Of a DNA stretch of 64,000 nucleotides, positions 11,701 to 26,900 are shown one piece after another. The notes under the pieces were generated by a model. The model did no database searches. It worked only from the letters and a program-made list of their open reading frames with translations, and was not told the origin of the DNA. Where the stretch lies: NCBI RefSeq assembly GCF_000002235.5, contig NW_022145612.1, forward strand, positions 22,927,147 through 22,991,146. The letters run 5' to 3'. The stretch comes from Strongylocentrotus purpuratus. Lineage: Eukaryota; Echinodermata; Echinoidea; Camarodonta; Strongylocentrotidae. Position 1 is the stretch's first letter, and every line of letters starts with the position of its first letter. Position numbers and translations under genes: made by a program.

Positions 11701-14700
11701 AAGGTCAAATTGAAAACGTTAATGCCTGAAGTCAGAGAAAATGAAATCTAGAAAAGCATGTTTTTAACAGTAATGTTATACTGTGTTATATGTCCTCATC
11801 TGATACCAGGTACTTTTCTTTTCTTTAAAATGTTCTCAAAACTTTTTTTAATTTTGCTCATGCACTGCTTTGATGCCATCATTCTTGAAATAAGAACCCT
11901 TCTAGAGACCTCTTTCCAATCAAGGTGCTTGCTTCAAGCTTTTGATTTACAAGCTACTATTCACTAGCAATATATTGACCTATAACTGGATGGTGATTTG
12001 TGCTCTTCCTCCTCTCATGTCATCTTAGACCAGAAATCAGCAAAAACTCCTCACGCAGCTGGATATAATCTGGATTGTTGAATAAGATGTTGATTGCGAC
12101 TTTTTTTTTTTTTTCCTCCTCTTTTTTTTACCCCGCTTCTTTTTTCCCTGATTAACGTGTAAATGTAAGGTATCCATGTTACACAGGTGTACATACTAGG
12201 TCAGGATAATAGGGTTGGATCCTGTTTTCTAAAGGTTTGGTTTCTGAGATTTATTTTCCTCTCCTCCCACCCTGTGCTCCCGTTGAGATCTAGGCATGAA
12301 AGTTGAAACTGGGCAGGCAGAGGATCAATCGAAAACAACCACTAGCCCAGAGCCAAAAAGACATCTAGGAAATTGCATCTGTGGGGCCTGCGAGGCGAGG
12401 CGTATGATGCTCTAGAAGGAGTTTGAAAAAGGGAAGGAGAAGTCGCAAGAAAAGAGTGCTGGAGGGGGAGGGAGGGAGAGAGAGGGAGGGAGACTGGTAT
12501 TGACTATTGGAATGTCCATAGCATTTTATCACCATGCCTATCGCTCTTTGCAAATCAATTGCAGACATGCAGCAGGGGTCAGAGTGGTAAATTGGCCCGA
12601 GGGATATAGAGCACACCTAGGATAGAGGAATGTATAATTACTGATCACAAAAAGAAAAGACTCGGAATTAGGGCACAGAGAAAAAAAATAATCATTTCCT
12701 ATCAATTCATTCAGGGTTTCATCTGCCATCTCTATCTGTTTCCTGCAGACCAGGTTTAGTAAATCATGGGGCTCCCACTTGGCTGTATCGGATGTTTATA
12801 AGAGCTCTCCTAGATGGAGCTGGTTAAAAATTCATTTTAACGATTGCAAGCCCCCAGAAGGAAATGAAGTTCCCCTCATTGAAGAGGGGGAGGAGCAGGG
12901 GGAGGGCATTCATTCTGAAGCTCTGCTCAAATTGGCCGTGAGCTACGTATTCCTCGATCCGTCAATAACGTTTCATGTCGATTACAAGTTGTAGGATGGC
13001 GGCGCTATCTTGTTTTCTTCTCTGATTCTGTCCCACCGCCTGCCCAAGGGGTTTGACCTTTTCCCAGACGATGCGACATGCCGGCGCGTGTGGAGCGCAC
13101 ACAGACAGCCCTCGGTCGCAGGTGTGAACACATATAGTTACCTAGATATCTAACTAGGCGTTAAAAAAATAAACAAACTACAAGCTTTTTGCGCCTTGAG
13201 AAATGATGAAAGTACGTGTGGCATTTTGTTTTCCAATTGGAGTTTTCTGACGATGCTGTTAATATAATAATGTCTATCAAAAGTCCTCTGATTTTGGATT
13301 GTATTAACCCTATCTTCTATCTTTTATTTTTTGTCTTAAATTGCAGATTGATCTCAACAGCATAGCATATGATGATGGAAGGTTAAAAGAAGGAGATCAA
13401 ATTCTACAGGTATGAAGTTGATCCTTAGTTACACTGCTGTAATAAAAACGATGATTAGAAGAAGAAAAAAACTTTTTAAAAGGACGTAAAACAATAGTAT
13501 TAATATAAAAATTATTATATTTTACAAGAATGGATACAGAGTTATAAGATAAAAGTACAAAATATATATCAAATTGCATAATTGTGATGATTGTTACAAG
13601 TAAAACATAATTACATTTAATTTCATTATTTATCTTTTTACAGATTAATGGTGAAGATGTAATAAACAAGGATCAAGCGTTGTCACTTTTCCTTCTTCAG
13701 ACTCCATGTACTTCACTATTAGTTTGCAGACCACAACTAAGGGTAAGCTTATTATTTTGATATTTTGTTTGTAAAGAGCCTGAAAGATGTTAAAACTAAA
13801 AGTAGAGGAGTTATTCCTCCCTTCTGGCTCTCTACAGACAATTCCCTCCCTTTAGAATGTTGTTATTATGATTATTTATGTTCTGTCACAATGTTGGTGA
13901 TCGAAAGAGTGGTAAATGAACGTATTGCTTGAATATTGTGTCAACTACTTGTTGTTGGGTGTAGTCATATCTGAATGAGTGGCTGAGAGATTGAAACAAA
14001 GATACAATGAAGAAGTAATGAAGAGATAATGAATTGGATTAATCATGAGACTGATAGATCAAGTCAAGATTAGCGATGCAGCTGTATGTATGCGGTCAAA
14101 TATAATCATATCTTTCAGGTATTCTGTGACTTGCCCCTTTTGAAATTGATCCTCCACAAATGCAAGGTCAACCGTCCACATTTCTCTATAAATAGAACCA
14201 TTCTCTTCTTTGAAAAATAATGATTCTAACCTCGGGCAGAGATCTGTTTTGAAAAAAACTATCAATACCTTTATTGCTGACTTTCTGGCATTGATTTTTG
14301 AGTCTGGAATGACCTGATGGGTTTTGAGAAGAGATAATCCTCGCGCGTTCTCCCTTATGACTGGTAAGATATGTCCTTCAGGAAGATCTATAAGCCGGTA
14401 CCGAAAGTCAATTTTCGTATTTAATTCATTGTACAGAATAAAAGCATTAAAAGCTCTTAGCATATTACCTCGTGCGATATATTCTGTCTGGCAGTGGTTT
14501 CAACCCGACAGTTCTAAAGGAATACCATCAAAGTCCATTTTTATGTATTTTTCATATTAAATATCAAGAAACCCATTCCGTGCTCTATATCCTTCTGTCA
14601 CATGGATAAAATAGAAGAACGATTCTTTAGATTGAAACGAGAGGGTGAAGAAATTGAAGGAGAAGCAGGAGACAGAGAGAGACAGAGAGAGAGGGAGGGA

Positions 14701-17700
14701 GATGGAAGGAGATGGAAGAGAGAGAAGGAGCAGAGGGATAGAGAGGATGGAAGAAAATAGCTTTTATTTGATTATCCAATTTTAGAAGAAGACGCGAGAA
14801 CAAAATTGAGTCATTTGTAGATTTTTTGAGAATGGCCTGGTGAAACCTTATCTTGCTAATGTGTAAATGGATTTGCAGGTATCTTGAGAAGAGGGAGCTC
14901 TGATGTCTGCTGCGAAACAGGGGCTTGCTTTCTTCCTAGTTTTTATCAGTAACTCTATTTTTCCTCCATTTATTCCACAATTTTTCTCCTATCAGCCTCC
15001 CCCAGTGCACTATGTTATCTTTTTCCTCTCATATCTTTCATTCTTCCATTTCTTCCATATCTTCTATTTGTTTTATCTGACCATATTCTTAATGTCCTTC
15101 TCTAAATGCTATCCCCTTTTAGATGATATTCAATTTCTTCATGTATCTTATTTTCACCCTTTCATAGTTTCCACTGTTCATTTCTTTCCTACTCTATTTC
15201 CCTTACATTCATCAAGACATCAGATGGTTATAACTTTTGCTCTTTAATGATATCTTTCTTGCATTGTTAGCTTTTGAAACATAGCTTGCAGTCTTAAAAG
15301 TTTTGCACTTGCTCTCTCTTTATGAATGCTCATCGGATTCAACTCTCCTCTTACCGCATCGATTCTTCACATCTCCAAGATGTCCCTGTATCCCTCTCTT
15401 CTTATGGCTAGGAAACCTGAGTCTTTGTCATGTAACAATAATGGATCCGTAATCAAATTTACCTCACAACATGGGCTATCGCAGAGCAATTCATGCTATT
15501 TTAGGGCAAAAAATAATCAAATCTAAGCCTCCTCATGCGGAATCAATAGCATTTACAAGTATGTGGGTGTATCATGTATTGGTGTATAAACTGATCAAGC
15601 AACATGAAAAACTTCCACTTCATTACACCTGAAATGTGACCTGCCACAATTTGTGATCCTTATTTGATAAAGATGGAAAAAGTTGATGTTATAACTATCT
15701 GATGATGCGTACTGCAGTGAGACATGATAGCAGGTATAAAAGAAGAGGGGCAAAGTTCAGGATGTTGTGTAAGAAATAATTTAGCACTATATCCATGTCA
15801 TAATAAATTATGTAAGAACAGAAGTCGTGGAAGAGACTGTTCAGTGTTCTGTCATTGTGGTAATTGTTCACTTAATAGTAATAGGTATAACCTTACCTAG
15901 ATGCTTACAGAAGAAAACTTTGTTTAGAAAGGACTCTAGTAAAATAACAACCTCTTCTGATGTTTTAAAATATGAAGTGTAGCAAATACCACTTTATGTA
16001 ATCAAAACTTTAAATTTTAAGAAATCAAAAGAAACATTGAAACCATGTTTGATAATAAAGATGTTTCATTTATCAACATTCATACCAACATTTAATGTAC
16101 TTGCTTTCCAACAATATAATTTTGATCATGTTATTAAGGTATAAACCTCAAGCATATACGACAAAGAAACAAAATTTCCATCGAGTTCGTTTAACAAATC
16201 CATAGCATTTAGTAAAGGTATAGTGCTACTGGTAGAGTTCACCCATTATTGAGGTGGCACAAAGCATGGCTTTCTACCTACGCAGGTTACAAATAGAAGT
16301 ACACACAAATGGGCAAGTCATCACCACTGCTGTGAAGCTAATGTAATAAGTGGTAATGGTCACAGCAAGTAGGTCAATTATGACATGTCTTCTGGCAAAA
16401 TATTTGGTTGTCAGCTTGCTTTTGGTGGAATTTCCAATAACTTGTGGATAGGCGGGATCCCACTCGCTGTATGTTATTAACTCATTGAATGCCCAGCCTG
16501 AGATAATTTGAGCTGATAGACTGTTGAGGATTCAAGTTATATCAAAGTCAAGTTTTATGCGCTAACTTTATTCAGATGCAGTTTCTTTATGGGTGAATTC
16601 CTGTGATTTTCCTTTGGTAAAGAATTATACAATTCATTAAATTCCTCAATTTTATGCTCTTCATTCTGAAAGATATCTGTATCTTTTGTATAATTGTAGC
16701 CCAGGGCCTTTAATTTCTCATTCTGGTCACAGGTTAAATGGTAGGACATAATGGGATGCTGATTTCCAATGTATTATCTTCATTGGAATAGCCAAAGTAT
16801 GCTTTGCTTATAGTTCTATCATGAGAAATTTTGAAACCGAACTGTTCATAGGAATTTGAACATACACATATCCTAAGGTATTTGGAAGCTAAAATATGTT
16901 TAGTTAATGTCCTTACATGGGTCTATCCTGAGCTGAGGTATATTTTGAAGCTGAAGTATGCTCAGTTAATGTTCACAGAAGAGTTTTCCTGAAGAATTTA
17001 GAAGTCAAAATAATTTGTTCTGTTTGTTTTCTCACACACATCTATCCCGTGGAAGCGTGAAGCTGAAATATGTTCAGTGAATATTGGGAATGGCAGACTT
17101 CATGAGACCAGTAAACCCATAGAATGTCTCTGTTTGTCTTCATAGCGTTCGTTAGGTTAATGCAATGTGCCAGAATTCCTTCTCTCCATAGACTAATGTT
17201 TGGACAAGAATCTGAGCTGGTTACCCTTGACATTAGACCACCCATGAAAACAAACTATGTTCTGACCATTTGTAACCCCAAGGGGTACAGTTTTCTTACC
17301 CCACCCTCACCCTTATTCCCTTCATCATTCCATGTATGCATGTTTTGTCATCTCCAATTGCTCTGAAATGTAATTGAAATAGGAAAAATGCATACATTGA
17401 GTTGCCAATGAGGACATTACTTCATTGCTAATTCCTCTGAAATAAATGGAAAAAAAAGGAATTTATTCACAGAAATATATCTCTCATAGAAAAAAATATA
17501 AGAATGCTATTTTAGGTGGGAGGGGGTGGGTTTACAGGTGACAATAGTGACTCTTTTGAAGAAGGAAGGCTCTATTTGCTTGTACAAAATATCAAAGTTC
17601 TAAACCAAGAAGGGGAAGTTTGTTTGTATTTTTGGTTTTTAAAGTAATATAAGCCTAAATGTCTTTGACAAAAATTCCAATTACCGGTAGCAATTCATTT

Positions 17701-20700
17701 TAAGAACCAGAATGTCCTTCTCCCATCTAGTGTTGTGGTCTTATATGTAGAATATTTACAATATATTCCAGTGGCTTTCTCTCTTCTCTCTCTCTCAATA
17801 TTTGCCCCTGCCTGGAGAAACTATTGGCTGAACGGGGCTACTTGTTTGACATGGGACCACCCGGGATTACAATGTCCTGCCTGTACACACGTCATAGGGG
17901 GTAAGGGTGACCTCATAGGGGCGACCTCATAGGGGTAGGGGTGTCCCCACAGGGGTAGGGGTCTCCCCCAAAGTACAGGGTTACACTTTTGTTTGTCCTT
18001 GCTAATAGGTATTGGTAATGTTCAAGAGTAATGTGAACATTAATGCTTTATCTTTATACTATTATAAGGAATTGAAGTGTCCCCTTAAGTACAGGGTTAT
18101 ATATTATCGTTTGTCTTTGCTAATAGGTCCATGCTAATAGGCATGTGTAAATGTTGTGCATAGAAAAGTTTATGTAGACTAAACATAGAACTTTCAAGGA
18201 GGAGAGTTTTATGCAGAAAAGGTAATAATCCTCAGGCAAGGAGAGAGTAATCTTAAAGAAAATGTTCCTTGATACAAATAGTTTTCATCAAGAAATAATA
18301 AATGTATTTGGTTTTATTCAAGACAAGTAAAGATATTCATATACCCGGTAATTTATGTCTGATATTGAATTCAAAGGAATTGATGAATTGTTTTTGACAA
18401 GTAAAGCTTTAGGTAGATGTTGACAAGATTTGCAACTGAAGCATATTTGGGAGACATAAGGAAAGGACATTGACTTGCAGGAGAAGGTAAAGGTTTATTA
18501 CTTACAAAATGACGGTTCTTTTTTTTAAACTTTGACCGTCAAGCCTTAGTAATTTCACACACACACACGTTAGATGGGTGTTTGCATCTTTCTCTGTATG
18601 TTATTTTTCTTTCCTCACTTTCTATGTCTTTTAGTGTATTATGTTGCCAGGTAATTACTGCCTGCAGCTCTTGCTTATTGCATTTTCTTTCCTTCATCTC
18701 TATTTTAAAGCCCATCCACTTTTCTTGGCTTCTCTTTCTCTTTTGAATTATTCCCCTCTGTCTCTCTCCCCCTTTCTGCCTCTCTGCTATGTCAAGAAAT
18801 TTGATAAAGATATGAGTCCTGAGCGTGTGACTGATTTACGAGGTGAAAATATGAGGTGATGGTAAGAGGGATTTAAGGATGCAACATGCATTTAGGGAGG
18901 CATTAGAAAGTAAATGAAGCTTGACATGGAGTAGACATGGGGAGAGGGGGTGATACTTTTGGGTAGCATTGTAAGCCTTGAGACAAACATGAATAAATGA
19001 TTCAGATTCAATGTTGACTTTACATTGAACTCCCTTGGTGACCCTAGGCTCTCAATTTAAACTTCATTACCAGCTTACGATATGGCGTCAGTCATAGATT
19101 TAAGGTATTGGAACACGTTGAAATATTCAAGGCAATGAATAGTTGATGCGCTTTGTTTTTTTTTATATTTCATTATAATGTATGGACTATTTTAACCATG
19201 AATAATATATCATTTAATGAGTTAAAGCATTATAATTTATTTCATAAGTGAGAAAACAGGGATTTTCTACAGCCCATCACAGCTTTTTTCTTTGCTCCTT
19301 CTCAAGAAGGTCCTTGTCATTTGTATTGCACTTGATATATGGTGTTTGAAGAAAAGATATCCATTGCTGTACCATAGTGAGTTATGCATTCTCAAAGTTA
19401 TATGCCAACATGAATCAGGGTATAGATTTGTAAGCATCCACAGGACAAGACAAATGTATTTACCCTAAAGCAAATGCTTCCAGAAAGCCTTAAGATGAAT
19501 GGGAGAGGGGGAGGAGGAGGAGGAGAGAAGATATAAACCAAGAGAAAGAGAGAATGATGGATCAAATGGGATGCGGTAAGCAGCTAATACAAATAACCAA
19601 TCAGGATTAAATGAATGACCTAGTTCCTTTGAATTCTGCCTCCATTCTTTCATCAAAGGTGCATTTTGGCGGCACCCTGGCAATTAGGCAGATCATTGGC
19701 TCTTTGACACGCATCTGTCACCCAGCTGCACGTCTCGCCAATTACCCCCTAAGTCTTCGCTCTCATTTTGTTTAAATGCCGAATCTTTATTTGTTTAGAA
19801 CATACCATCACTTACAGTGTTCTGTCTCCAACTGTTAATCTCTCTTTTTCTGTAGTTCTCTTTTCTTCCCTTTCTTTCCCTCTTTGTTGGCTTTTCGAAG
19901 TTTCTCCTCTCTCGGTTACCTCATCCCTTCCCATTCTTTCATTTTTTAGATCCCTTTGCATTGGTTCTTTCATGATATAATGTTATTCGTAAAAAATGCA
20001 ATGCTATTCATGAAGAATATGGAGAAAATGATCCGGAGCCTGATGCTAAGATGTAGGTAAGAGGCTACAATAATATTTCATGTATTGACGTATATGTGAA
20101 TACTGCAGCTTAGGTTTGATAATGGATTATTGATTTCAATGCACTCTAAGTTGTACAGAGTCTTACAGAATGTCAACATCTACCATAGATAATTGTTCAG
20201 CTGGGTTTTAATACTTCTTCTAAAACTTGAATTTGCAAGTTCTTTATAATTCTCCTTTCCCTTTCCTCATCTGTTCTGTAGGAGTATGTAGTCAAAGGAG
20301 AAGTAAAGTACATAGTCGGACTTAAATATTCTTTCTGCGGATTTTCAAACTGTGCACTTCGCACGTTTGTAAAGACACTTGGGCATGTGCTGGTTTTCTT
20401 CTTTGTGTTGGAAAGCACTTGAACCGGGCATGATTCAGGCTGGTTCATTGATCATATTCTGAAGGGTAACGTGAACATCCATTTACAGAAAATATTTAGT
20501 AGTGTGAGTAGTGCAAATCGATCAAACTCTTCACCCTTTTCTCAGGTAGACCTTGTTCATATATATAACAGGATCAATCTCCCACACCATCAGCAGCATG
20601 TAACACGCTCCAAGAAGCCCCCACCTCTTTTATGCTTGATTGATTGGGTGAGAGTTTCAAGTCATTCTTTGTGTTTTTGACATGAGATAATTCTTACTTG

Positions 20701-20835
20701 TAGAAATAGTCTGAACCAGCCCATGTAGGTGAATCCATATAGATCTTGCAGTTTGGTCATGTACATGTATGTGACAAGTGTTTGATCTGTCACTCTCTTT
20801 CAAATTCCATGGTGTACTTTACCCAACCCTACTCG

Positions 20836-20868
<33 letters not shown>

Positions 20869-20910
20869 ACCCTCTCTCTCTCACCCTCTCTCTCTCACCC
20901 TCTCTCTCTC

Positions 20911-20952
<42 letters not shown>

Positions 20953-23900
20953 ACATGGTTGTTCATATTTCTCTCCCCTCCCTCTCCCTTCCTCTCTTCC
21001 TCCTCTCTCTCCCTGTGTGTGTGTCTGTCTATCGCTCTCTCAATCTCTATCTCTTCTCTCAATCTCTATCTCTTCTATCTCTCTCCTTATGTATCTATCT
21101 TACTCATTCTGTTCCTTGTATTTCTCTCTTGAAACATCCTCCTCTCTCTTTCTCTCCTACCTATGCCATGGTTGTGAATAACTCCAGCAACCGGGGGCGA
21201 TGGCGATGGGGGTATGATTCAGATCTTTAATCAGTCCTGAAGAATGGCAAACATCTTCTGGTGGTTGGTATTCAGAGTCTTTGATTCCAAACGGTTTCAT
21301 CAATTAGGGGAATGCAATTTGGCTGAAATGCATCGCACTTGTGCGTGCCCCTCACGTCTTCTTCATTCATCATAGAATCTTACACTTTGGGAAGATTTGT
21401 CCTCTTGCCTGAGACCTTTCAGACATTCATTCACCTTTCCTTTTACTTGCCATGTCTTGGTTAGAGACGCTATACTCTGAATCATCAGGACTAGCACTAT
21501 CTCTTAAACCATTGCATTCTGGAATCAGGTGGTCTTTGTATTAAACCTATGAAAATTGAAGAATTCTGCAGTCAACGGGTAAATCTTGTCTCTTTCAGAG
21601 GGTATGAACCCACAGGAGTGCACAAATTGCTAACTAAAGCAAATTTTACCTATTGCTCTGATTGGTCGAAAATTCACAAGTAATTCACATATCTGGTTAG
21701 TGTCAGATTATGGTCAGATGAAACTGAAACAACTCTATATGTTGCAAGTATGTGATTTATGGTAACATTTGATATCTGGCAGTGAGAATGATGCCGCATA
21801 ACCCAAAGCCTAATTTGTTTTGACATTTGTAGTGCGTGCATCTCTTTCAATACCGCCCCAAACTTATAACGCAATGCGATCCATAGAGGTGCAACATGAA
21901 AATGCCAGATGACCTTTCAGATAAATCAGCAGTGGCAAGAATTCATTTGAGCCTATGTTTGGATGTTTAACCTTCCCCAAACACAGTGAGTTAGTTATAC
22001 TCTTCCTACCATTGCAGTTAGAGATTCAGAGAAGACAGATGAAATTACTTTCATCCTAGAAACACTCTTCTTTTCTCACCGCTCCCAGTATGCCCTCATA
22101 CCAGGCAAACTTCAAAACTCAAGATTACAGGCCCATTCCCATTAGACCAACATTCTGTGTCCTCGGATATCAAGCGTTGCATGGGATTTCATGACCAAGG
22201 GCTAGTGGGCAACTCTTCTTTATGCTCCTTGGAGCAATGTCCATCTGGAAGGGGTGCTTCAGAGAGGTTGTGAGGTATACCTTGCTGGAATTATCACGAC
22301 GTGTCTGATTGGAAGCTGTGGGAATAGGACCTCAAAATATAACACATGGTGATTTGTCTGTGATTACGCCAGAGCTCTCTGTTTGCACGGCCGCGCAAAT
22401 AGAAAAGGGAAACGTGAGATGGCTGACGATGGAGATTCGTTGAACGAGCAGCGCTCTCCCTCAAGATTACTGCAAATAACAAATAACTGAGCTGCAGGAA
22501 GAGATGGAATGGACATGAGGCAGAGAGAAGGGGGATGGGAGAGTAAGAGGAAGGAGGGGGTAGGCAAAGTGGATTTCGATAATGTGAGGAAAAGAAACTT
22601 TTATTGAATATCTATGACATCTAATATAGACAGGAATGTATAGCTGTTTTTTCATAACAGAATGTCGCTCCATAACTTTACCCTGACGTATGTACTTGAA
22701 CACAGTTGTGTCAGTCTTGAAGTATGTACATTAAGAAGAAAGTGAAAGAACTTTGCCCTCTTTAGCCCACCTGTACCTCTTTCATGCTTGAATTAACAGA
22801 TATCATTTGTATTTTTGAAATATCCCATAATTCCCAAGCTCCCTTCCCACAAGCCAGTTTGATAGCCTTTGATGATAACCCTTGTCGGTATGTCACCAGG
22901 TTCCTCTTGATCTTCACCCTGTGTTTCGATGATAAACATCATCTTAATTCATCCTTCACTCACCGCATCCCATCAAACAACCCTTTGTCCTCGTAAAAAA
23001 TATCAAAAGTAACCGTTCATAAAAGCAACTTTGTTTTCATGTTATCCCTCCCTGCCATGTCCCTACAAAATAATGATAATTATAAATGGAAATATTTTAG
23101 TAAATATCACGAAATTCCTCTTTGTTATTATGTTCTTAAATTAAGATTAACAAAATTATTATGCCATGATGAATACTTCTATACCACAAGCCTTCAAAGG
23201 AGACTCTGATGCTTGAAAACATTTAAAGGGGATTCCACTAAATATGATCTCAGTAGATTCTTCTTCCCAGTGTACAGCTGTATAGTTGTTACATTGTGAA
23301 GGTAGTATCCTTCATTTTGTCCTGTAATAAACTGATTACTTCACCATACACCTGACAGATGTGAAGAGGATGGAACATAAAAGTTGAGGGAGAAATGAGT
23401 TTGCAAAGACAAGGAAACACAGTAGGTTGTCTTTCTTGAAAGTAGTTTGGTGGTACGCTTGTAGAGATAGGCTGCTACATGTCCCATTCGAGCAAGGCCA
23501 TTTTGTCTGACATCTTTATAGAGACCTTAGTTTCACATCTTTATAACTCCAATAAATTTAGCAAATTAGTTTTTCTATCAATCACTTCATTCCTTTAAAA
23601 AACAAACAAGATGAAAGCATGCAAAAACATAAAACATTTTTAAAGACTAGGATACAACCTGAAAAAAACAAACAATATAAAGCTTGGTCGCTCCATGACA
23701 GATTGGGGATAGATGATAATTTTTACCTTGTTATTCAAAATAATATTTCATTCATATTTTTCAGTAGAAAGAGAGGAAGGAAGATGAATGATTTCGATTG
23801 AAGATCAATTGTCTGAACAAGTTCATTGGTTTCTATCTTTCATCCACCAGTCTTCCTCTCCTATTTTCCATCTTACAAAGAAGCCTTTCTAATCCTTTCA

Positions 23901-26900
23901 TATATTCCTTTCCATGTGTAATTCTCTTCCTTGTATTGTAGTTCCTTGGAGCTATCTATATATACCATGATCCCTATATGGTAAACCACTGATCTGGTAA
24001 AGCCCCACACTTGACTGGTGCAAATCCCCAAAGTCCGGTACCTAAAGTGCATCTGACACTTGTTTGTGCCCTTACCCTGCCCCCTATAGTCTGGTTCGTA
24101 GACAGCCAACATTAATATTATATCACCATGTTGAGGTCTATGGTAGAGACAACCGCTGAAAAGCTGGCTATATTGTACTTTATAGATTCCGTCCATCCTT
24201 TTTTCTTTTCTTCTCCATTTCCTAGTTCTCGTCTTACCTCCACTTTTTTCTCTTTTTTCCTTTTATGTCTTCCTATGTTTTACTTTGTTTTTGTTTTTCC
24301 TTATACACGATGTAGCTTCTTTTTTTTCTCTCTCTCTCTCTTTTCTGTTCATTTGTTGTTTGTTCTTCTTTAAATACAATTGTCCTGATATTTCAATTCT
24401 GAAATTTCAGACACTGCACTCTAGAGCGTATTGAGGGAATTTTTTTTTTCTACATGTTTTTTTACACAGATGATGGAAAATCCGTGAAATCTGCTGATGG
24501 AAGTGTCTAAAAATATTTTAGAAAATGGGTGAACCCTATAATAGAGTTCACGGTCACTTTTTGTTGTTGAAAAAAATATGGAAACCCCATCAGAAAATTG
24601 TTTACTTGTGTCCCAAATCTATGTGAAGTATGATTTATCCACCTGTAGGTGTGAAGTGTGTTTTGATGGTGTGTCACTTGTAAATCAATACGGACATCTG
24701 GCTTTACTAACAGATTTACAGAGCTTTCTTCTTTCAAATCTCTTCTATTTTCTCTATGTATATTCTCTCTCTCTTTCTCTTGCTCTCTGTGCAATATTGG
24801 CACAAGATGGCAGCATATATTTCTGCAAGCTATGAAATGGTCAAGGAAAATTATTGAAGAGATATGTATCACTGATGTTTATCTGCAGCTAATTTATTTT
24901 GGTCACCTCTAGCCATACTAGAATGATGCCTATCTCTTGTTGTCTTCCTCTCTCTCTCTTTTTAATTCCCCTTTTCTCTTGTATCCTCCTGCTCATTTAC
25001 TGTTTTGCCTGCCACTTTTTTAAAGTAGATGATGTTTGATATCGGTAGAAGCAATATTTGTGTCCCAAATACATCTCATGCATTCATTACATTTTTTGAA
25101 TTAGTTGATCTAATTCTATCTTAATTTCCCCCATCTCATCCATTAGAACTTTATGCTGGAGGATGAGATATGATAAGGGATGAGAATGATGATAGCCTTG
25201 TTTCACTTTCATGTGTCGGCAACTGACAAAGCAAAAACGCTGCTAGCTCGTTGCATAATTTATATCTATAATTCGGTCGTAATTGCACTAATCACATCGC
25301 TTAAAATATACCGAAACAAAAAGTGGAGTTTCAGAATTTATGGATCGGTAGAGGAGGATAGATTGATGCTTGTAATTGGCCGGCAGAGTTTCTTAAAGTC
25401 AAGGAAACCTTTTGGAAGTAGGATGATTGGTAGCAGGAATCATCGAATGTGAGTCTGCTAGCTGCCCGAGGTCATGGATGGTAGAGAAGAGGGCAATGTT
25501 CCCTTCATTCCACTCTACCCCACCCCCAGGTTTGTGGTCGTTAATGTCATTGGTGTCATTCCATAGATGTACCATTACATGATGGATCAGGTTGAATTTA
25601 TTTACCTTTAAACGAGACATGAGTTTTTATTCCTTCTATATCTTTAGGAATTGTCAGTGGGTTGTCATGTTAGAATAAGGCATACTTGGTCATTCTCGTT
25701 CTATAGAAATATCTATTTTTGGAAAATGGAGATGGAGATGTCTTTGCTCCCCTCCCCCAAGTCCCCCCCCCCCCTCCGTTCCCCTCAACATGCACAGTGA
25801 ATATTTGCCTCTATGTAGGTAACAAAGTCCCCAGGAGGTTTGTTTGAAGTATTTTGGTTCATTCTCTGGTTCTAAGAGTCCCCTGTTCCCATGGCGTGAT
25901 ATTGCTTGTCTGCATGTGACTGAACATTGTATTTTGCACTTTTAGTCGAGTCATGTGATTTACACTTCCATAGCTATGAAATACGGTTATCCACCCAAAA
26001 ACGAAAAAGTTGGCGATTCCTTCATATCACTATGTATTCATGCAAATTAAAAAAATTGAGTCCCTTCCCTTTAGTTTGTGGCCTAAAATGTCTTCCAATA
26101 TCATCCAAATATATTGTATGGATATCTTATTTCGCATCATTCCAGTCAAAAAGTATAAAGTACCGGTAGTGTCCTTTTGAAGGCAGTGAGAACAAGCCTT
26201 GATGAGAAACACACCTATATGGTCGTCACTGTTTCTCTTCCTCCATGCTTCTGACAGCATATGTGTTTGTTTGGACCAAGCATCAACCTCAATCTGTTTC
26301 AGCTATGCTATGTTAGGCAAGAGCATGAACCTTAACACTTGCCATCATCTATTAAGATACTTTCCAATGCGAAGCGCCTGTGGTGGTGGCGGCGGTAACA
26401 ATAAATGGGTCAGGAAATAAAACTCTGTTGGGTTGAATTCCAGCAGCATAGCTACTCTGATACTAAGAATACACATGGTTCATTCATAATGTTCAAAACA
26501 GTCTGTATTGATCGGTGGTGTATTGTTTTGTTGTCAAATGACTGTAAACAAAAATCAAGTTTATTATGGATTATTTTATCTTTGGAAGGGAAGTCCTTTA
26601 TGTCTCCCCTCTTTTACTTTATAACATTAAAGAAAGTATATCTGTAGTTTTATTGCAAAAAAAAAGGCATGATTAACTGACTATTAAAATAGTAGAATGA
26701 AATAGGTCAGTAGTAAACTTTAGATTGATGGGGCAAGCTTGTTAAATCCGCAACTGAACAATCGTGATTGTAAAATGTAGCAGTTAATGAATGATCTCAG
26801 TAATTTTCACAAATTGGATTATTCGTAATAACCCTCGTTTATTCATAGTAACCCATAACATGGTGGGACAGCTATTTGACTGCCATTTCTGCCTCATATC

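Larger units (their letters stand above)
2535..13346 (+). other. PDZRN intron, 10.8 kb
   Basis: Runs from the donor GTGAGA to the acceptor TTGCAG. No exon of the gene is seen inside, because PDZ residues continue directly across it. It contains GA/CT microsatellites (3207-3229, 6502-6589, 7696-7825), a 28-base C run (8766-8793) and GC-richer single-copy-looking blocks near 9960-10150, 11120-11410 and 12960-13130. Open frames inside it are short or low-complexity and not convincing genes. Confidence 0.8.

Noticed and set aside
16555-16749. A 64-residue minus-strand frame with protein-like composition
   Set aside because: Too short to call; no splice partners or known motif.
20746-21230. Open frames of 128 and 150 residues
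   Set aside because: Ser-Leu repeats from the CT minisatellite.
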